Of a DNA stretch of 64,000 nucleotides, positions 30,552 through 42,295 are shown in pieces. Where the stretch lies: the NCBI GenBank assembly GCA_037127315.1, contig JBBBDQ010000192.1:5391501-5455500 (forward strand). Reading direction: 5' to 3'. The stretch is from Ascarosepion bandense. Lineage: Eukaryota; Mollusca; Cephalopoda; Sepiida; Sepiidae. Every line of letters starts with the position of its first letter. Position 1 is the stretch's first letter. The notes beneath the pieces were generated by a model that was not told the origin of the DNA, made no database searches, and was given only the letters and a program-made list of their open reading frames with translations. Both the position numbers and the translations under genes were made by a program.

Positions 30552-32880
30552 TGTTTTGAGGTGAGAAACTTGGTTTCTTGTCTTCCTTGTTTTGGAGGTG
30601 CGTAGAAACTTGGTTTCTTGTCTTCCTTGTTTTTGAGGTGAGAAACTTGGCTTTCAGCTTTCAGTTTGTTGGAAATTGAATGTTTTTCCTTGTTTTGAGG
30701 CAACTTGGCTTCTTGTCTTTCTCTTGCTGAAAGAAATTGGTTTTTGTCTTCCTTGTTTTGGAGTAGAGAAACTTACTTTTTGTCTTCCTTGTTTTGGGGG
30801 AGAGAAACTTGGTTTCTGGTATTCTGTTTTAGGGAGAAACTTGGCTTTGTCTTCCTTGTTTTAGAAACTTGCTTTGGTCTTCCTTGTTTTATGTGAGAAA
30901 CTTGGTTTTGGTCTCCTTGTTTTGATGTGAGAAACTTGGTTTCTTGTCTTCCTTGTTTTGAGGAAATCTTGGTTTGTCTTCCTTGTTTTTTAGTGAAATT
31001 CAGGGCTTTTTTGTCTTCCTTGTTTTGTGGTGAGAAACTTTGGGTTTCTGTCTTCCTGTTTTGAGGTGAGAAACTTGGTTTTGCGCTTCTGTTTTGAGGT
31101 GAGAAACTTTGGTTTCTGTCTTCCTTGTTTTGAGGTGAGAAACCTGGCTTTTGGTTCTCAGCTTTGGAGTAGAAACCTACATTTTGTCTTCCTTGTTTTG
31201 AGGTGAGAAACTTGGTTTCTTGTCTTCCTTGTTTTGAGGTGAGAAACTTGGTTCTTTGTCTTCCTTGTTTTTGTGGTAGAAACTTGGTTTGTCTCTTGTT
31301 TTGAGGTGAGAACCTGGTTTCTTGTCTTCCTTGTTTTGAGGTGGAGAAATTTGCTTTAAAGTCTTCTTGATGTAGGAATTGGCTTTCAGCCTTCAATGTT
31401 TAGGTGGAGAAAGTCTCCAGCTTTGTACCTCTTATTTGGAGTAGGGTGTCTCGAGTCTTTCAGCTCTTCCTTGTTTGGAGGTGAGAAATCCAGCTTTGTT
31501 CCTCTTGTTTTGAGGTGAGAAACTTGGTTTCTTGTCTTCCTTGTTTTGAGGTGAGAAACTTGGTTTCTTTGTCTTCCTTGTTGGAGTGTGAGAAACTTGG
31601 TTTCTTGTCTTCCTTTGTTTTGTGTGAAATTTGGCTACTTTTGCAGTGGAGTAGTTCTGGCTTTTGTCTTCCTTGTTTTGAGGTGAGAAAGTCTGCTTTT
31701 TGTCTTCCTTGTTGAGGTGAGAACTTGGTTTCTCTGTCTTCCTTGTTTGTGTGAAGCCAGCTCTTGGTATTCTTGTTTTGAGGTGAGAAACTTGGTTTCT
31801 CACTTTCCTTGTTTTGAGGTGGGAGAAACTTGCCTTCTTTGTCTTCCTTTGGCTTAGGAACTTGGCTTTACCAGCTGTGAGGTGAGAAACTCTTGGCTCT
31901 GGTTCCGTTGTTTTGAGAAAGTCTTGGCTTTGCAGCCTTCTGCTTTGAGGCAGCTCCAGCTTTGTCTTCCCTATTTGTGGAAATTTGGCTCTGTCTTCCT
32001 TGTTTTGAAAGGAAACTTGCCTCTTGTCTTCCTGGTTTTGGAGGTGAGAAACTGGCCTCTTTGTCTTCCTTGTTTTGAGGAGAAACCAGCTTTTGCATTC
32101 AATGAGGCAGAAACTGGCTTTGTCTTCTGCTGAGGAGGTGTTCAGCTTTGTCTTCTGTTTAGGGAAATTTGGCTTTGTCTTCTTGTTTTGTGGTGAAAAC
32201 TGTACTTTGTCTTCCTTCATGGAGGTGTATAGCCTTGAAGCTTTGTCTTCCTGTTTTGGTAGAAACTTGGCTTTCAGCCTTCATTTTGGTGAGAAACTGA
32301 GTTTTTGTCTTCCTTGTTTTGAGGTGGAATTGCTTTTTGTCTTCCTTGTTTTGAGGAGAAACTTGGTTTCTAGCTCATTTATAGGGGCCCTGGTTTCTTG
32401 TCTTCCTTGTTTTTAGTGAGAAACTTGGTTTCTTGTCTTCCTTATTTTAGGAATTTTACTTTGAAGTCCTTGTTTTAGAAATTCAGTTTTTGTCTCTTGT
32501 TTTGTGAGGTGTGAGAAACTTGGTTTCTTGTCTTCTTGTTTTAGTGAGAAACTTGGTTTCTTGTCTTCCTTGTTTTGAGGTGAGAAACTTGGTTTCTTGC
32601 CCTTGTTTTGGGAAACTTGGTTTTGGTCTTTGTTTTGAGGTGGGAGAAACTTGGTTTCTTGCCTTCCTTGTTTTTGAGGTGGAGAAATTGGCTTTTGTTT
32701 TCCTTGTTTTGAGGTGAGAAACCTTGGTTTTCTGTCTTCCTTGTTTTCTGAGGTGAGAAACTTGGTTTTTGTCTTCCTGTTTTGAGGCAGTTCTGGCTTT
32801 TGTCTTCCTTGTTTTAGAAACTTGGTTTCTTGTCTTCCTTGTTTTGAGGTGAGAAACTTGGCTTTGTCTTCCTTGTTTCA
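30552..32880. repeat. 36-bp minisatellite array, about 2.3 kb
   Basis: Dominant unit on the + strand: GAGGTGAGAAACTTGGTTTC followed by TTGTCTTCCTTGTTTT, 36 bp, repeated roughly 60 times with many small indels and substitutions. Since 36 is a multiple of three and the unit lacks stops in some frames, long pseudo-frames appear on both strands (for example KQGRQETKFLTS periodic on the - strand). These show no start context or domain and are interrupted by indels, so no protein is called. The opposite strand is purine-rich. Confidence 0.95.
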
Positions 32881-33201
32881 CTTGTAGTCAACCATTCTCA
32901 AGAACATAATTTTTTATGTGTTCAGGAAAGAATACCAATGTTATTTGAATTTTAGTGATTTAAAACAATAATGGAAACAATTTTTTCCCGAAATCTTTCA
33001 AAACCTATATTCTTGAGGACGACCAAAGAATAGCTGAAAATGCATGAATACAATACAATGGACAATAAATACTACTAGAGTTAAAGATAGTAATTATTTA
33101 AGCAATCAAGAAAATTCAATACAAAGTTGATAAGACCTTCCTTTTTGGTCTTATTCAATAAAATTTGTTCTAAAGAAAAACCGATGTCTAAGTATATATA
33201 T

Positions 33202-33202
<1 letters not shown>

Positions 33203-33234
<32 letters not shown>

Positions 33235-33286
33235 GCAGAAAACATGTACATCTATGTATATGTACTCACAGACACACACACACACA
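33203..33286. repeat. (CA)n/(TA)n microsatellites
   Basis: CA run at 33203-33224 followed by TA, and a second CA run near 33270-33286. Confidence 0.93.
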
Positions 33287-33289
33287 TTG

Positions 33290-33442
33290 ATGGTTCAGTT
33301 TCATAAACCATGTAAAACATGGATTCAGCTAATCAAAGACAATTTAAGGAACTTGAGATTACAGCCAGGCCTTACACATAATTGGTCGGCTTGGAAAAGA
33401 ATCATCAAGAAAACCCTGTCCAACCCATTAAGTCGTCATTAA
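33290..33442 (+). pseudogene. Possible LINE C-terminal tail
   Basis: The frame reads PCKTWIQLIKDNLRNLRLQP then NWSAWKRIIKKT before a TAA. This resembles the RPKxTWxDxIKxDLxxxxLxxxxAxxRxxWR tail of AP-endonuclease LINEs. It is short and unsupported by further blocks. Confidence 0.35.
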
Positions 33443-34189
33443 TTTATATTTTTATAATCATGTATACATGTTGTTTGTTTTTATTTTGTTGACTGCACAG
33501 TCAGTATAGTAGGGTCAGTTGGGAAACATCTGTGAGTAAAAGAGCACCACGATGCAAATCATTTCACCAGAAATTTGTAAACAGCATGCTGTAATTCCTA
33601 GCATTCATGTCAGAAGCTTCAATATGGACATTTAAGAGTGTTTGTGTGACAATCTGAGGACAATGCAGAGAATTCAGAAAAAGCTGGATGAGTCTAATGG
33701 TGATTATAAAGGTGTTTGGAGTAATCACAAGTGATGGTGACATAATGCCTTAGACTGAACATGGGGGTCTACATCATGTTCTTTGAGAAGGTATTTCTGC
33801 CCTGGGTCAAGAGGGTGGCTGCTGGTGGACTGGTAACAGGACTCTTTGATTCCAATTTGTCATCTAATTCTCTAGACTGCAAACCAATTATTATGTGTGT
33901 GGTACAGTTGAGTGAAAGACCAACAAAAATCCGTGTAACAATACCAAAGATGTACTGAAGGCAAGGATTATGGCAAGCATTCCTTAACAAACAAGAAGAC
34001 CATCTAGAAGAACTGCAGGAGATTCCAAAGTCTTCTGTTGGCTGTGGTAGAAGCTAATGGCAATTTTATTAAATAAATTTACTCTTTAGTATTTCAAGAT
34101 GTTTTGGTGCAACTTATGTAAAAATATCTGTTAAAATAAAATGTCAGTGTTATTTTCATTTTTGTATAATTTATCCATCGCACACTATA
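33440..34189 (+). mobile_element. mariner-like element, decayed (family M, copy 2)
   Basis: Shares with copy 1 and copy 3 the blocks CCAGAAATTTGTAAACAGCA, GGTATTTCTGCCCTGGGTCA, CTCTAGACTGCAAACC and the 3' end TTTATCCATCGCACACTAT. The reading ends with AVVEANGNF, the conserved mariner C-terminus. The 5' inverted terminus is not recognisable, and the catalytic region holds multiple stops. Confidence 0.78.
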
Positions 34190-35110
34190 TAAACATCAGT
34201 TTTACGCACACATCAGTTTTACACACACATATGTACATACATCATCATGTATAAATATATATTTACACTGTACACTAAAGTAGAAACACCAGTAATTTGA
34301 TCATTCCTCTCCCAATTTGAAGATCCTAATCTTAATTACTTTCTATTTCATTAGTAGCACCCAAGTTTTAATAAATATGGATGGTCATAAGAAACACATG
34401 TTCTAAATTTTCTTTATTTTGACAATGTTCTGTAGTTCAATGAACAAAACTCCTTTGAATAATTTAAGAATACAGAAGTCTGCTTGATGGTTAAGTTAGT
34501 TGTCTATTTCCCAACAATGCCAATGTTCAACTCCATCTCAAAAATCAATTTTTCAAATGCTGATTATTTGCAAACAAGCACCTGATTAATGCAACTCATT
34601 CATTCTTTATATCTTTATGGAATTAGTCATGCCAGACTGAACTAGGCTTTGTAAACTTCTCATTGAATATATCAGGATCAGATCCAGTAAGCAATGGTGG
34701 GAACATCCACTGTTCAGGAAATAGAGAAATGTCAGAAATAATGAAGCAAATAAATAAACCTAAATTTACCTTAAAAATAATAAAAAAAATTATTTCATTT
34801 TTCATCAGGTATAATTAATATGTCTTCCATTTTAATCTTCGTAAAAAAATATGTATTGATTCTTTAGTAAAGATCTTTTATAAAATTCTTTTATTTTAAC
34901 CTTTTGTCAATGTTTATGTAAAAAAAGCCAAAGGTCAATTGCAAGACCATATATTATACTATCTTATATTTAATGATTGAAATCTGGTTTTAGCTTTATT
35001 AATAAATATTTTGAGTTTTAGAACTATATAAATATATAAATGAAGCCATCCATATTTAACTTACAGAATGCCTCCAAAATTCCCACTAAGATATTTATTA
35101 CCAGCTCTGA
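34190..35110. other. Unassigned AT-rich region
   Basis: Nothing recognised. Confidence 0.4.
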
Positions 35111-35129
35111 CCTACAACTGTATTTGTAA

Positions 35130-35590
35130 TTTAGAAAATTGCAAAAAAGACAAAACGCCATGAATTTCAAATATAACATGCAGCAAAATATTGTTAATAA
35201 TGAAAAATGTAACTGTAGAAATACAAATAAATGTCCACTTGATGGAATTTATAAAACTGAAAGAATTATTTACAAAACAGAAGTACAAGATATAAATAGA
35301 TAGAGCAAAATATGCATGGGGTATACTGAAAGCATTTTCAGAAACCGATGGTATAACCACAAATCATCATTCAAGTTAGAAAAAATATCAAAATCCTAAT
35401 GTAACCTGGAGTATATTGAGAAAAGCCAAACCTTACAACTATAGTGATGTCTGCATATTGTGCCAAGAGGATAAATTAACAATAATAAAATTCCCAGAAC
35501 AAAAAAATTACTAAACGAAAGTTCTGAAATCATGTTCTAATGTATAGACATTAGAAAGTACATTTTGGGTTCATACAAACCTGGATGAAA
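35130..35590 (+). pseudogene. Penelope-like/GIY-YIG-type retroelement remnant
   Basis: The + strand translation gives KCNCRNTNKCPLDGIYKTER then IIYKTEV, ICMGYTESIFRNRWYNHKSS and EYIEKSQ. This is the pattern CNCRxxxxCPLxGxCLTxxxVYxAxV, YYGLxExxFKxRYNNHxxSF and LSKYIW of the GIY-YIG-like endonuclease region in retroelements common in molluscs. Several stops are present. The open frame on the opposite strand (35112-35360) is its shadow. Confidence 0.7.
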
Positions 35591-35713
35591 TTATGTACAA
35601 TCTATTTACTCCCACTTCAAAAAAATTTTTCATACTCTTCACTTAGTCTGCCCCTTATTTTAAACTTCCTGTTGGGCATTCAAAAATAAATTGTTTGGAA
35701 ATCAGTTAGCTTA

Positions 35714-35742
35714 TAATTTCTTATAATTTCTTATAATTTCTG
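35714..35742. repeat. Short 11-bp tandem repeat
   Basis: TATAATTTCT-type unit about three times. Confidence 0.85.
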
Positions 35743-36102
35743 ACATTACCAAAAGGTTGAAACCATGGTTGCATAATCGGCTGATTTTCCTAATTTTGAA
35801 GTAAATAATATTGCATTAATTAATTAATATTTAACATTGGATTAAAAACAAATGGTTATTCAAAGGGGCTCTAAATAATAATGGTTTCATTGATCGAGTC
35901 TTATATACTTAAGAGTAAACAAAATATAACAAATGGCAATTAAAATGCTAGATTGTGAAACACTGAATATAAAAGAATGCTAAGCTTTAAATTGAAATTT
36001 TTATATTTTTAGTGTCTGATGTATCATTTGGTTTTCTGCTTTTGTTTTTATTTTTATCTCTTTTTGTCATTTTTTTAATTCACTATTCGTTATATTAATT
36101 TG

Positions 36103-36149
36103 TGTATATATATATATATATATATATATTCACTATTAGTTATATTGAT

Positions 36150-36198
<49 letters not shown>
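36103..36198. repeat. (TA)n/(GA)n microsatellites
   Basis: Two TA runs separated by a duplicated TCACTATTNGTTATATTNAT segment, ending in a GA run. Confidence 0.93.
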
Positions 36199-36859
36199 GA
36201 TTAAATCTTTTGAATATCCAATTAACAAGCAGCAAAGACTACAAAGCGAAAAAATTGAACGAATATGTTAGTTATTATCTCACCTGAACTTTTCCTGCAT
36301 TATTCTGTGTATAAGCAACAAATGACATTCACTCAACTGATCTGATGACCAAGCCAAGCCCCAAACCATTTAAATGACCAACTACATTACTGACCAACTG
36401 ACCAACCTACATACTAAACAACTTTGTGTATAATGGCCAACACCTATAAGTAAAAATAGTAAAAAATAGACAGTACTTACCTTAATTGTATATGCATTAA
36501 TGTATAAATAGATTTTGATACAATGTGTAGGTAAGAACGAATGATGATTGATAGCAAGGAAGAAAAATTGGTGAGAAAACAGAAATGAAATAAAAAGAAG
36601 AGAAAGAAAAAGAGAAAGAAGAGGAAAGAAACATAAAATGAAGAAGAAAAAGAGGAAACTGTTTTCTACAGTTCTGAGATGAAATAATTTCATGATTTGA
36701 TTTTTTTTTCCACATTATTGTCATCTTTTTTTAGCACAAATGTTTTGGTAGATATATTCTACAGTTTTCTGAACCTAATTTATAAAAGATAAAACAGAAT
36801 CTAATTAGTCAATAGTCTCTTTCTCTGTATAAAATTTCTGGAATTGCCACCAAAAGATT

Positions 36860-37075
36860 TTTTTTTTTTAATCATATCACCCCAAGCAAGGCAGTAACAC
36901 CACTGATGTGCAGGGGGCTACATAAGAGTGAGAAGATTAGAAAAGAGAAAACCGGAAACTGCATCCTAAACAGGAAACAAGGGATGAGCCTCTTCACCTG
37001 TTCAATAGGTGTGGGTGGAGTGTGAACCGGGCGATAGTTTAGTCTATCTACTCCAATTGGTTTAGTCTATCTACT
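36860..37075 (-). mobile_element. SINE family B, copy with full LINE-like tail
   Basis: In element (-) orientation: GGAGTAGATAGACTAAACTA, CCGGTTCACACTCC, CAGGTGAAGAGGCTCATCCC, then TATGTAGCCCCCTG, GCCTTGCTTGGGGTGATATG and an A-run. The last ~60 bp match the LINE 3' end at 52915-52980. A duplicated GGTTTAGTCTATCTACTCC occurs at the element 5' end (37055-37075). Confidence 0.83.
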
Positions 37076-37394
37076 CCATCTAGATGTTAGAAGTGATAAT
37101 AGGGAGTGAAAATCTGATTAAACAACTTTAATCTCTCAAGAAGAAATGCTGAACTAATTTGGTATTCAACATTTTTGTCCAGTCTACTCCTTTCTGAAAT
37201 GGAAGAAATATTCAGAACATTATTTATTTACATTATTTCCAATTGGATTAATATCATCATCTTTACATTCTTCAGACTGTTACCCTCATCTTTTTGTCAT
37301 ATCCACAAAGTTTTGGCCATTGTACATTCTAAACTTCTACCGGTGAACCAAACCCTTTATTTATTTATAGATCACTGAGGTATAGCACTATTAA

Positions 37395-37418
37395 ATATAT
37401 ATATATATATATATATAG
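37395..37418. repeat. (TA)n microsatellite
   Basis: TA run next to the PLE-like repeat. Confidence 0.93.
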
Positions 37419-37990
37419 CCATGCCACTTCTGGATGCCATGTTGTTATCTCCCTTTAACTTAACTCTCTAAGTTATTTGTTCACTACTGCTGTAGCCAGC
37501 TCTTTCACAACTCTTTGGGTCAAGTCATTGGATCTAATCAACACTTTTATCTACTGGGCTATGTGTCCTTGAGGACATCAGTGTAAGAATTTTTGAGACT
37601 TATAAACATAATGTCCAGCACTCTGTATTACTGGTTTCCATATTGTATTCATTTTTATGCTCGGCCAGCTTAGGAGATTTTTGTAGCTTAGCATATGCAC
37701 TGTATTTTTTATGTTTTTGTAATTTCCACTGATGTTCTCTGTTATTTCAACTTCACCCCACAGGGGAAAGTGGACTTCTTTCTTTCTTCATATGGTTTAA
37801 AATTCCAATCACCTGAAGAAGGCTGGAGTATATAATGGCCAAAACATCATGAATATGACAAAGAGGATGTGGGCAACAGTCCTGAATAATGTAAATTGTG
37901 TAAATATTACCGCATCTCAGCAAATATTGTCATTTTTGTTGTTATCATAATGCTTCAGCCATTGTGCCTTCAGGTGTCTGTCAATCTGGG
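37419..37990 (+). repeat. PLE-like terminal repeat with a degenerate hammerhead-like core
   Basis: At 37813 the string CTGAAGAAGGC, then GGCC-AAAAC (37837-37845), matches the hammerhead core CUGANGA / stem II / GAAA apart from G-to-A in GAAA. The distal bases GGC and GCC can pair as stem II. Such cores are known in the terminal repeats of Penelope-like elements. No coding part is attached here. Boundaries are approximate. Confidence 0.45.
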
Positions 37991-38639
37991 TAACATTCAA
38001 AGAATTCTGAATAATCTAAATAATGATAACTCTTTATCCTAGAAATTATTGTGAACACTTTTTGAACATGAATTCTTGCATGTTGTTCAACCAATGGTAA
38101 TTTCATTCATGGTTAGTTTGTTACTTTTCCTTCACTGTTGATTTACACACATGGATATATTAACTTCAAACATTCATGGCTGCACACTATCAAAATAATA
38201 TGAGTCTATATAATCTCATGACTATAAAAGTATTTTACTGTCAGTACAAACATGTATACTTTCAAATCATGTTGTAAACAGAAGACAGTATAAGGCTGAC
38301 AACTGAATATTTTAATAATTCAGTTTTAACATATTAGTAAGAAATAGTTTTGTATTTCATTCTCTTCATTCAACAACACCACACAGCAATTCTCTTCACA
38401 CATTGCAGTATTGTTATGTATCATGTTAATGATGTGCAATGCTAAGCAATTAAATGAAGTAACAGTGAAGGACAAGACAAAATGTACTGTGTGCTAATCA
38501 GTAGCAACCTATGAAGTCACTAACTCTAACTGATGGTAGCCACAGGCACAATAATTTATTGAAATGTGATTGGTCTCTATAAATAGTTACAAAGGAATTA
38601 ACACTATATTTATTAAAACATCACAAATCCCATCTTTTT

Positions 38640-38900
38640 TTGCTAGTAGGGATCATCATCTCTCAGTTGTGTCTCTGTCCTTGGGCAGAGTGCGGCTCCA
38701 TTGTGTCCGTCTGGGGACAGACATGAAGCTGAGAAAAATTATACTGGGAGGTGCCTGTTACTCCCGAGGAACATTGTCCTGAGGTGGCGTCACCCCATTA
38801 CACTAAATGTCGCCACCAAGTTCAGCGTGATTGGTGGTTGCAAAGACTGGGCAATTTTTGGCCTCTGCCTGTGCGCATGCGTTCGGCCTCCCCACTTAAA
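38640..38900. other. GC-richer islet with an NRF1-like motif
   Basis: A locally GC-rich segment in AT-rich surroundings. GCGCATGCGT near 38873 matches the core of the nuclear respiratory factor 1 site. Open frames through it have no recognised domain. It could be promoter DNA or an unrecognised repeat. Confidence 0.3.
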
Positions 38901-39049
38901 ACCTTGACCAAAATATCTATAATCCCCTCTCAAAATATGAGAATTATGATGTTCATTATTGATGGACAAAATATTTACATAATATATATCACTAAGATAT
39001 GACATATGAACAATTGTAGGAGTAAATTATTCTTATACTCCTAGTGTTA

Positions 39050-39460
39050 GCATTATTCTGGCCATTATTAATTTTCTGTTTTGTATCTGATGGGTTTATT
39101 TATAACATGACCACTTCTTGTAACAATTCTGCTAGATTCTGAGTGTGGCACGATTGAAGGGGTCTGCTCAATACTGTTTGACCCAGTTGGTTCTTCAGAG
39201 TAGAATTCATTAGATATGAGTGCTCATCTTTGGGGGTAATTTGCTCTTGATGGGGGCAGATGTGACATCTATTTCTTTTATGCATTTGTCCTGATGCAAT
39301 TGTGACAATCTTGGTTTGTCACATTTATTGGTGACAATTGCTGGTGCCCATGTTTTGTCATCTAATTGTACATAATCACCTAACTTCGATGATGCAAGTT
39401 CTATTCCTGTATGTCAATTGTAATATTTCTGCTGCTCTTTTTTATGTTTAGCATGTCTTT
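39050..39460 (-). pseudogene. gypsy pol C-terminal remnant
   Basis: The - strand reads SSKLGDYVQLDDKTWAPAIV, then further on SSRIVTRSGHVINKPIRYKT. This matches the end of metazoan gypsy Pol, where a GDxVxxx...KTWxPAxV module precedes RRNRRHL and a TRSGRxxKxPxRY tail. Frame changes and stops occur between the blocks. Upstream on the same strand (39460-40450), a 123-codon frame at 40039-40410 may be older element sequence but has no diagnostic motif. Confidence 0.55.
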
Positions 39461-40459
39461 TTCTGAACTATGGATAAATTTTCTATGTGTGGATAAAGTA
39501 ATGTAATTTGGGTAATAATGTTCTTAGACATTGGCTCATTAGAAGCTGTTCTATCTTTTGATATATTTCTTAGTTTGAGTGATAAATTATCAGCATTTAA
39601 CTCCAATCATTTCAATAACCCTAAGTTCACACATGCATTTTTTCCTAGGATTGAGGAAACTTTTAGGTTAATAACTTGAGATATCAGGGATCAGGGATCT
39701 TACCTTATTGTTTTCAGTTTTACTTTACTTTTGGGTTGGATGATGTGTTGACTGTAACTTTTCAGTCAGACTATAGTTGTCTGTAGTGTACTGGTATAAA
39801 ATGTACACAGTACATTCTTGGGTATTATGTTGGCTTGTGCTGCAGCGTCAGACTTGGACTTAATAGTTGTAGTTTCCTTTATTACTATATTTTGTGTCTC
39901 GTCAACTGTGACTGCATTTGCTTCTAGCGTGATACCATCTAAAAATACGTAGCAGTATGATCAGTCTACATTTTCCTGGGTGGTTTACAGCAAGACTTAC
40001 TGAAAAAATAGTTGGTTTTGGGACATTTTCCACATGTTTCAGTGAATACTCCCTCCCTCCATATTTACCATATGAAATGTGACATTTAAGGGAAGGGTTC
40101 TTATATAAGGATGCTGGGTATTTAGGGTCAGAGACTTTTTAATTTTTAGTCTTTTTTTCAATGTTTTTAGCAAAATTGACAGTTCTTCATTTATATTTTG
40201 AACTTGATTTGAATTGACTTTAAATGCTGGACATTTGTCTACTGCTCTTTTTGATGTTAAGTCTGAGTTACAGTCACAAAGAAATATCTTTTGTTTAACA
40301 TGCCACCACAATTCTGTCTCTGACTGAATCATCCTGGTGCTCACCAAATTCACTTCACTCCAGGATAATTCAGTCAGCAGTTCCCAAACTTTCTTTGCGT
40401 GATCACCCACTTTAACATGGAAAAGATTTCTCTGCCCACCTGCATAGTTTAATATTCAA

Positions 40460-42125
40460 AAGCATATAAAAATTGTTTGGTAAAAGTTTGTGACTTGTTC
40501 GTAAAATGACTTATGATGTATCAAAAGATACAAAATGGAGATAAAAAAAATGCTGACTTACATGGTTGCTGCTGCTATTACCATATTAAAGACTGATGTT
40601 ATTTACCACTCACATAATAAAATAGGAGACATAACTTTTATAGTAAGCCTTTTAATTTCTGTTACTTTTTACTAAAGCCAATGAGAAATACCAAATTCCT
40701 AATCTTGTGAATATTTGGATAGATACTCATTATAAAGATGTCAATTAGTCTGTGTATTACAGAGTGATAGATATATATCTACAAAGTGAGGAATAAAAGA
40801 GAGTAGAGATATAGAGAGGTAGGACAATTGAAATCTTAATGGCAGTTTGAAATGTAGCAAAAGGTTAAATAAAAAAAGAAAGATAAAGATCTCATAAACC
40901 TAGTATTTTTTTATATTGATTTTTAAGGTTGATAGGCACTCTCTAGTGGTTAGACTGGGTTAACTTTTGTACAGATGTAGATAATTGGATCATGATAACT
41001 CTGGAACAAGTCATCCTTCATAAAACACTCAGTGAGGAACGAATTCCTTTTCTATGAGTCACAAGAAAAGTATGCCAACCAGTGTACACTGGGATTTACA
41101 GTTTTTTGAATAATTAATATTTATTAAGTAAGGATTAAAAATATTGCAAAGTGGGAGAGGCTGCCTTGAACATCAGCATTTGAAACTGATGTTTCCTTGG
41201 TTGGAACATTGATGCCAGTAGGAAACAGCTTCTTTATAATTGTTAGGAGGCAGGAATGCTGTGCCAAAATAAAAAAAAAGAAAAAAAGAAAAAAAAAGAA
41301 AACAGAATTTAAGCAAATGATGAGATTAGACAGACATTTTAACCTTCAACTTCGATGACCAATCAGAATCTAGGTTTAATATCACCATTTGACTTTAATA
41401 TCATCCGTAGATATGATTATTTGACTTATATGTTTGCTTTCACTATGTTTTGGGAGGTACTTGAGTAATTTCACAGCTGTAGAAGAATACAGGTCAAGAA
41501 ACCAGACATTTATTGCAAAATCTGTTGTTATTGTCTGCAATTTATAACAAATTTTGTTTTTCTTATGGTAATTTGTCTCTCTTATAATTTGTCTCTCTTA
41601 TAATTTGTCTCTCTTATAATGCAGAATGTTAATAACTAAAATAATCATCATATTAACAATCATTTTTGTGAAAATAATTTTTCAAGATCTTTCTGAAATT
41701 AACATTAAAACTGAAATCTAAAATTTAAATTAAAATATTTTGAAATATTTTTTTTAAAATAAAATCTATTTTTTGTAATCAATTAATAGTAAAGTTAATA
41801 GTAAAGTTAATAGTAAAGCTATTTACCAGAGCATCTACATCACTGCTGAATGTAACACAAGATGAAGGTTTAAAGGGAGTTTAATGGCAAAAACTTTTTA
41901 AAAATTTCCCAAGCCCCATAAGCACTTCATCTTATGGAGATGACTTAGTTGCTGGGCAATGAACTCAGCCTCCTCTTGAAGAAGAGATGCTGCTTAGTGG
42001 GGAAGGCTCTCTGGGGCTTGGGTGCAATATTTTTGAAACTTCCCAGCATGTGCTAGTTTCTTCTCTTGTTCTTCTCGCTTGTGAATCTCTCTTCTGGTCT
42101 CTTGCTTACCAATCACCTTTGATCT
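40460..42125. other. Unassigned region with small tandem repeats
   Basis: No gene recognised. TATAATTTGTCTCTCT is repeated three times (about 41567-41620) and TTAATAGTAAAG three times (about 41784-41820). Confidence 0.45.
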
Positions 42126-42129
42126 TCAA

Positions 42130-42295
42130 AAATTTAAATATCGATTGTTATTTTTTGTCTTCTTAATTCCTGTTCTTATATTATTCTTTCTCCTTAATAA
42201 TGTTTTTATTTTCTGATATTCTTTCCCATTCAGTAATGCTCTTGCCTCTTAGTAGCTTTATTCCCTTGCTTGGGGTAAAATTATTAAAAAAATTG
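42130..42295 (+). repeat. LINE 3'-end fragment
   Basis: Ends CCCTTGCTTGGGGTAAAATT followed by A-rich sequence, the same tail as the LINE at 11960-13040. Only the 3' non-coding end is recognisable. Confidence 0.6.

Noticed and set aside
30773..32881. Periodic protein frames within the 36-bp array
   Set aside because: The frame is repeatedly shifted by indels, both strands are open, and no start or splice context is evident; treated as minisatellite.
40039..40410. 123-codon - strand frame as a host gene
   Set aside because: No domain recognised; it lies upstream of gypsy pol debris on the same strand and is more likely element sequence.
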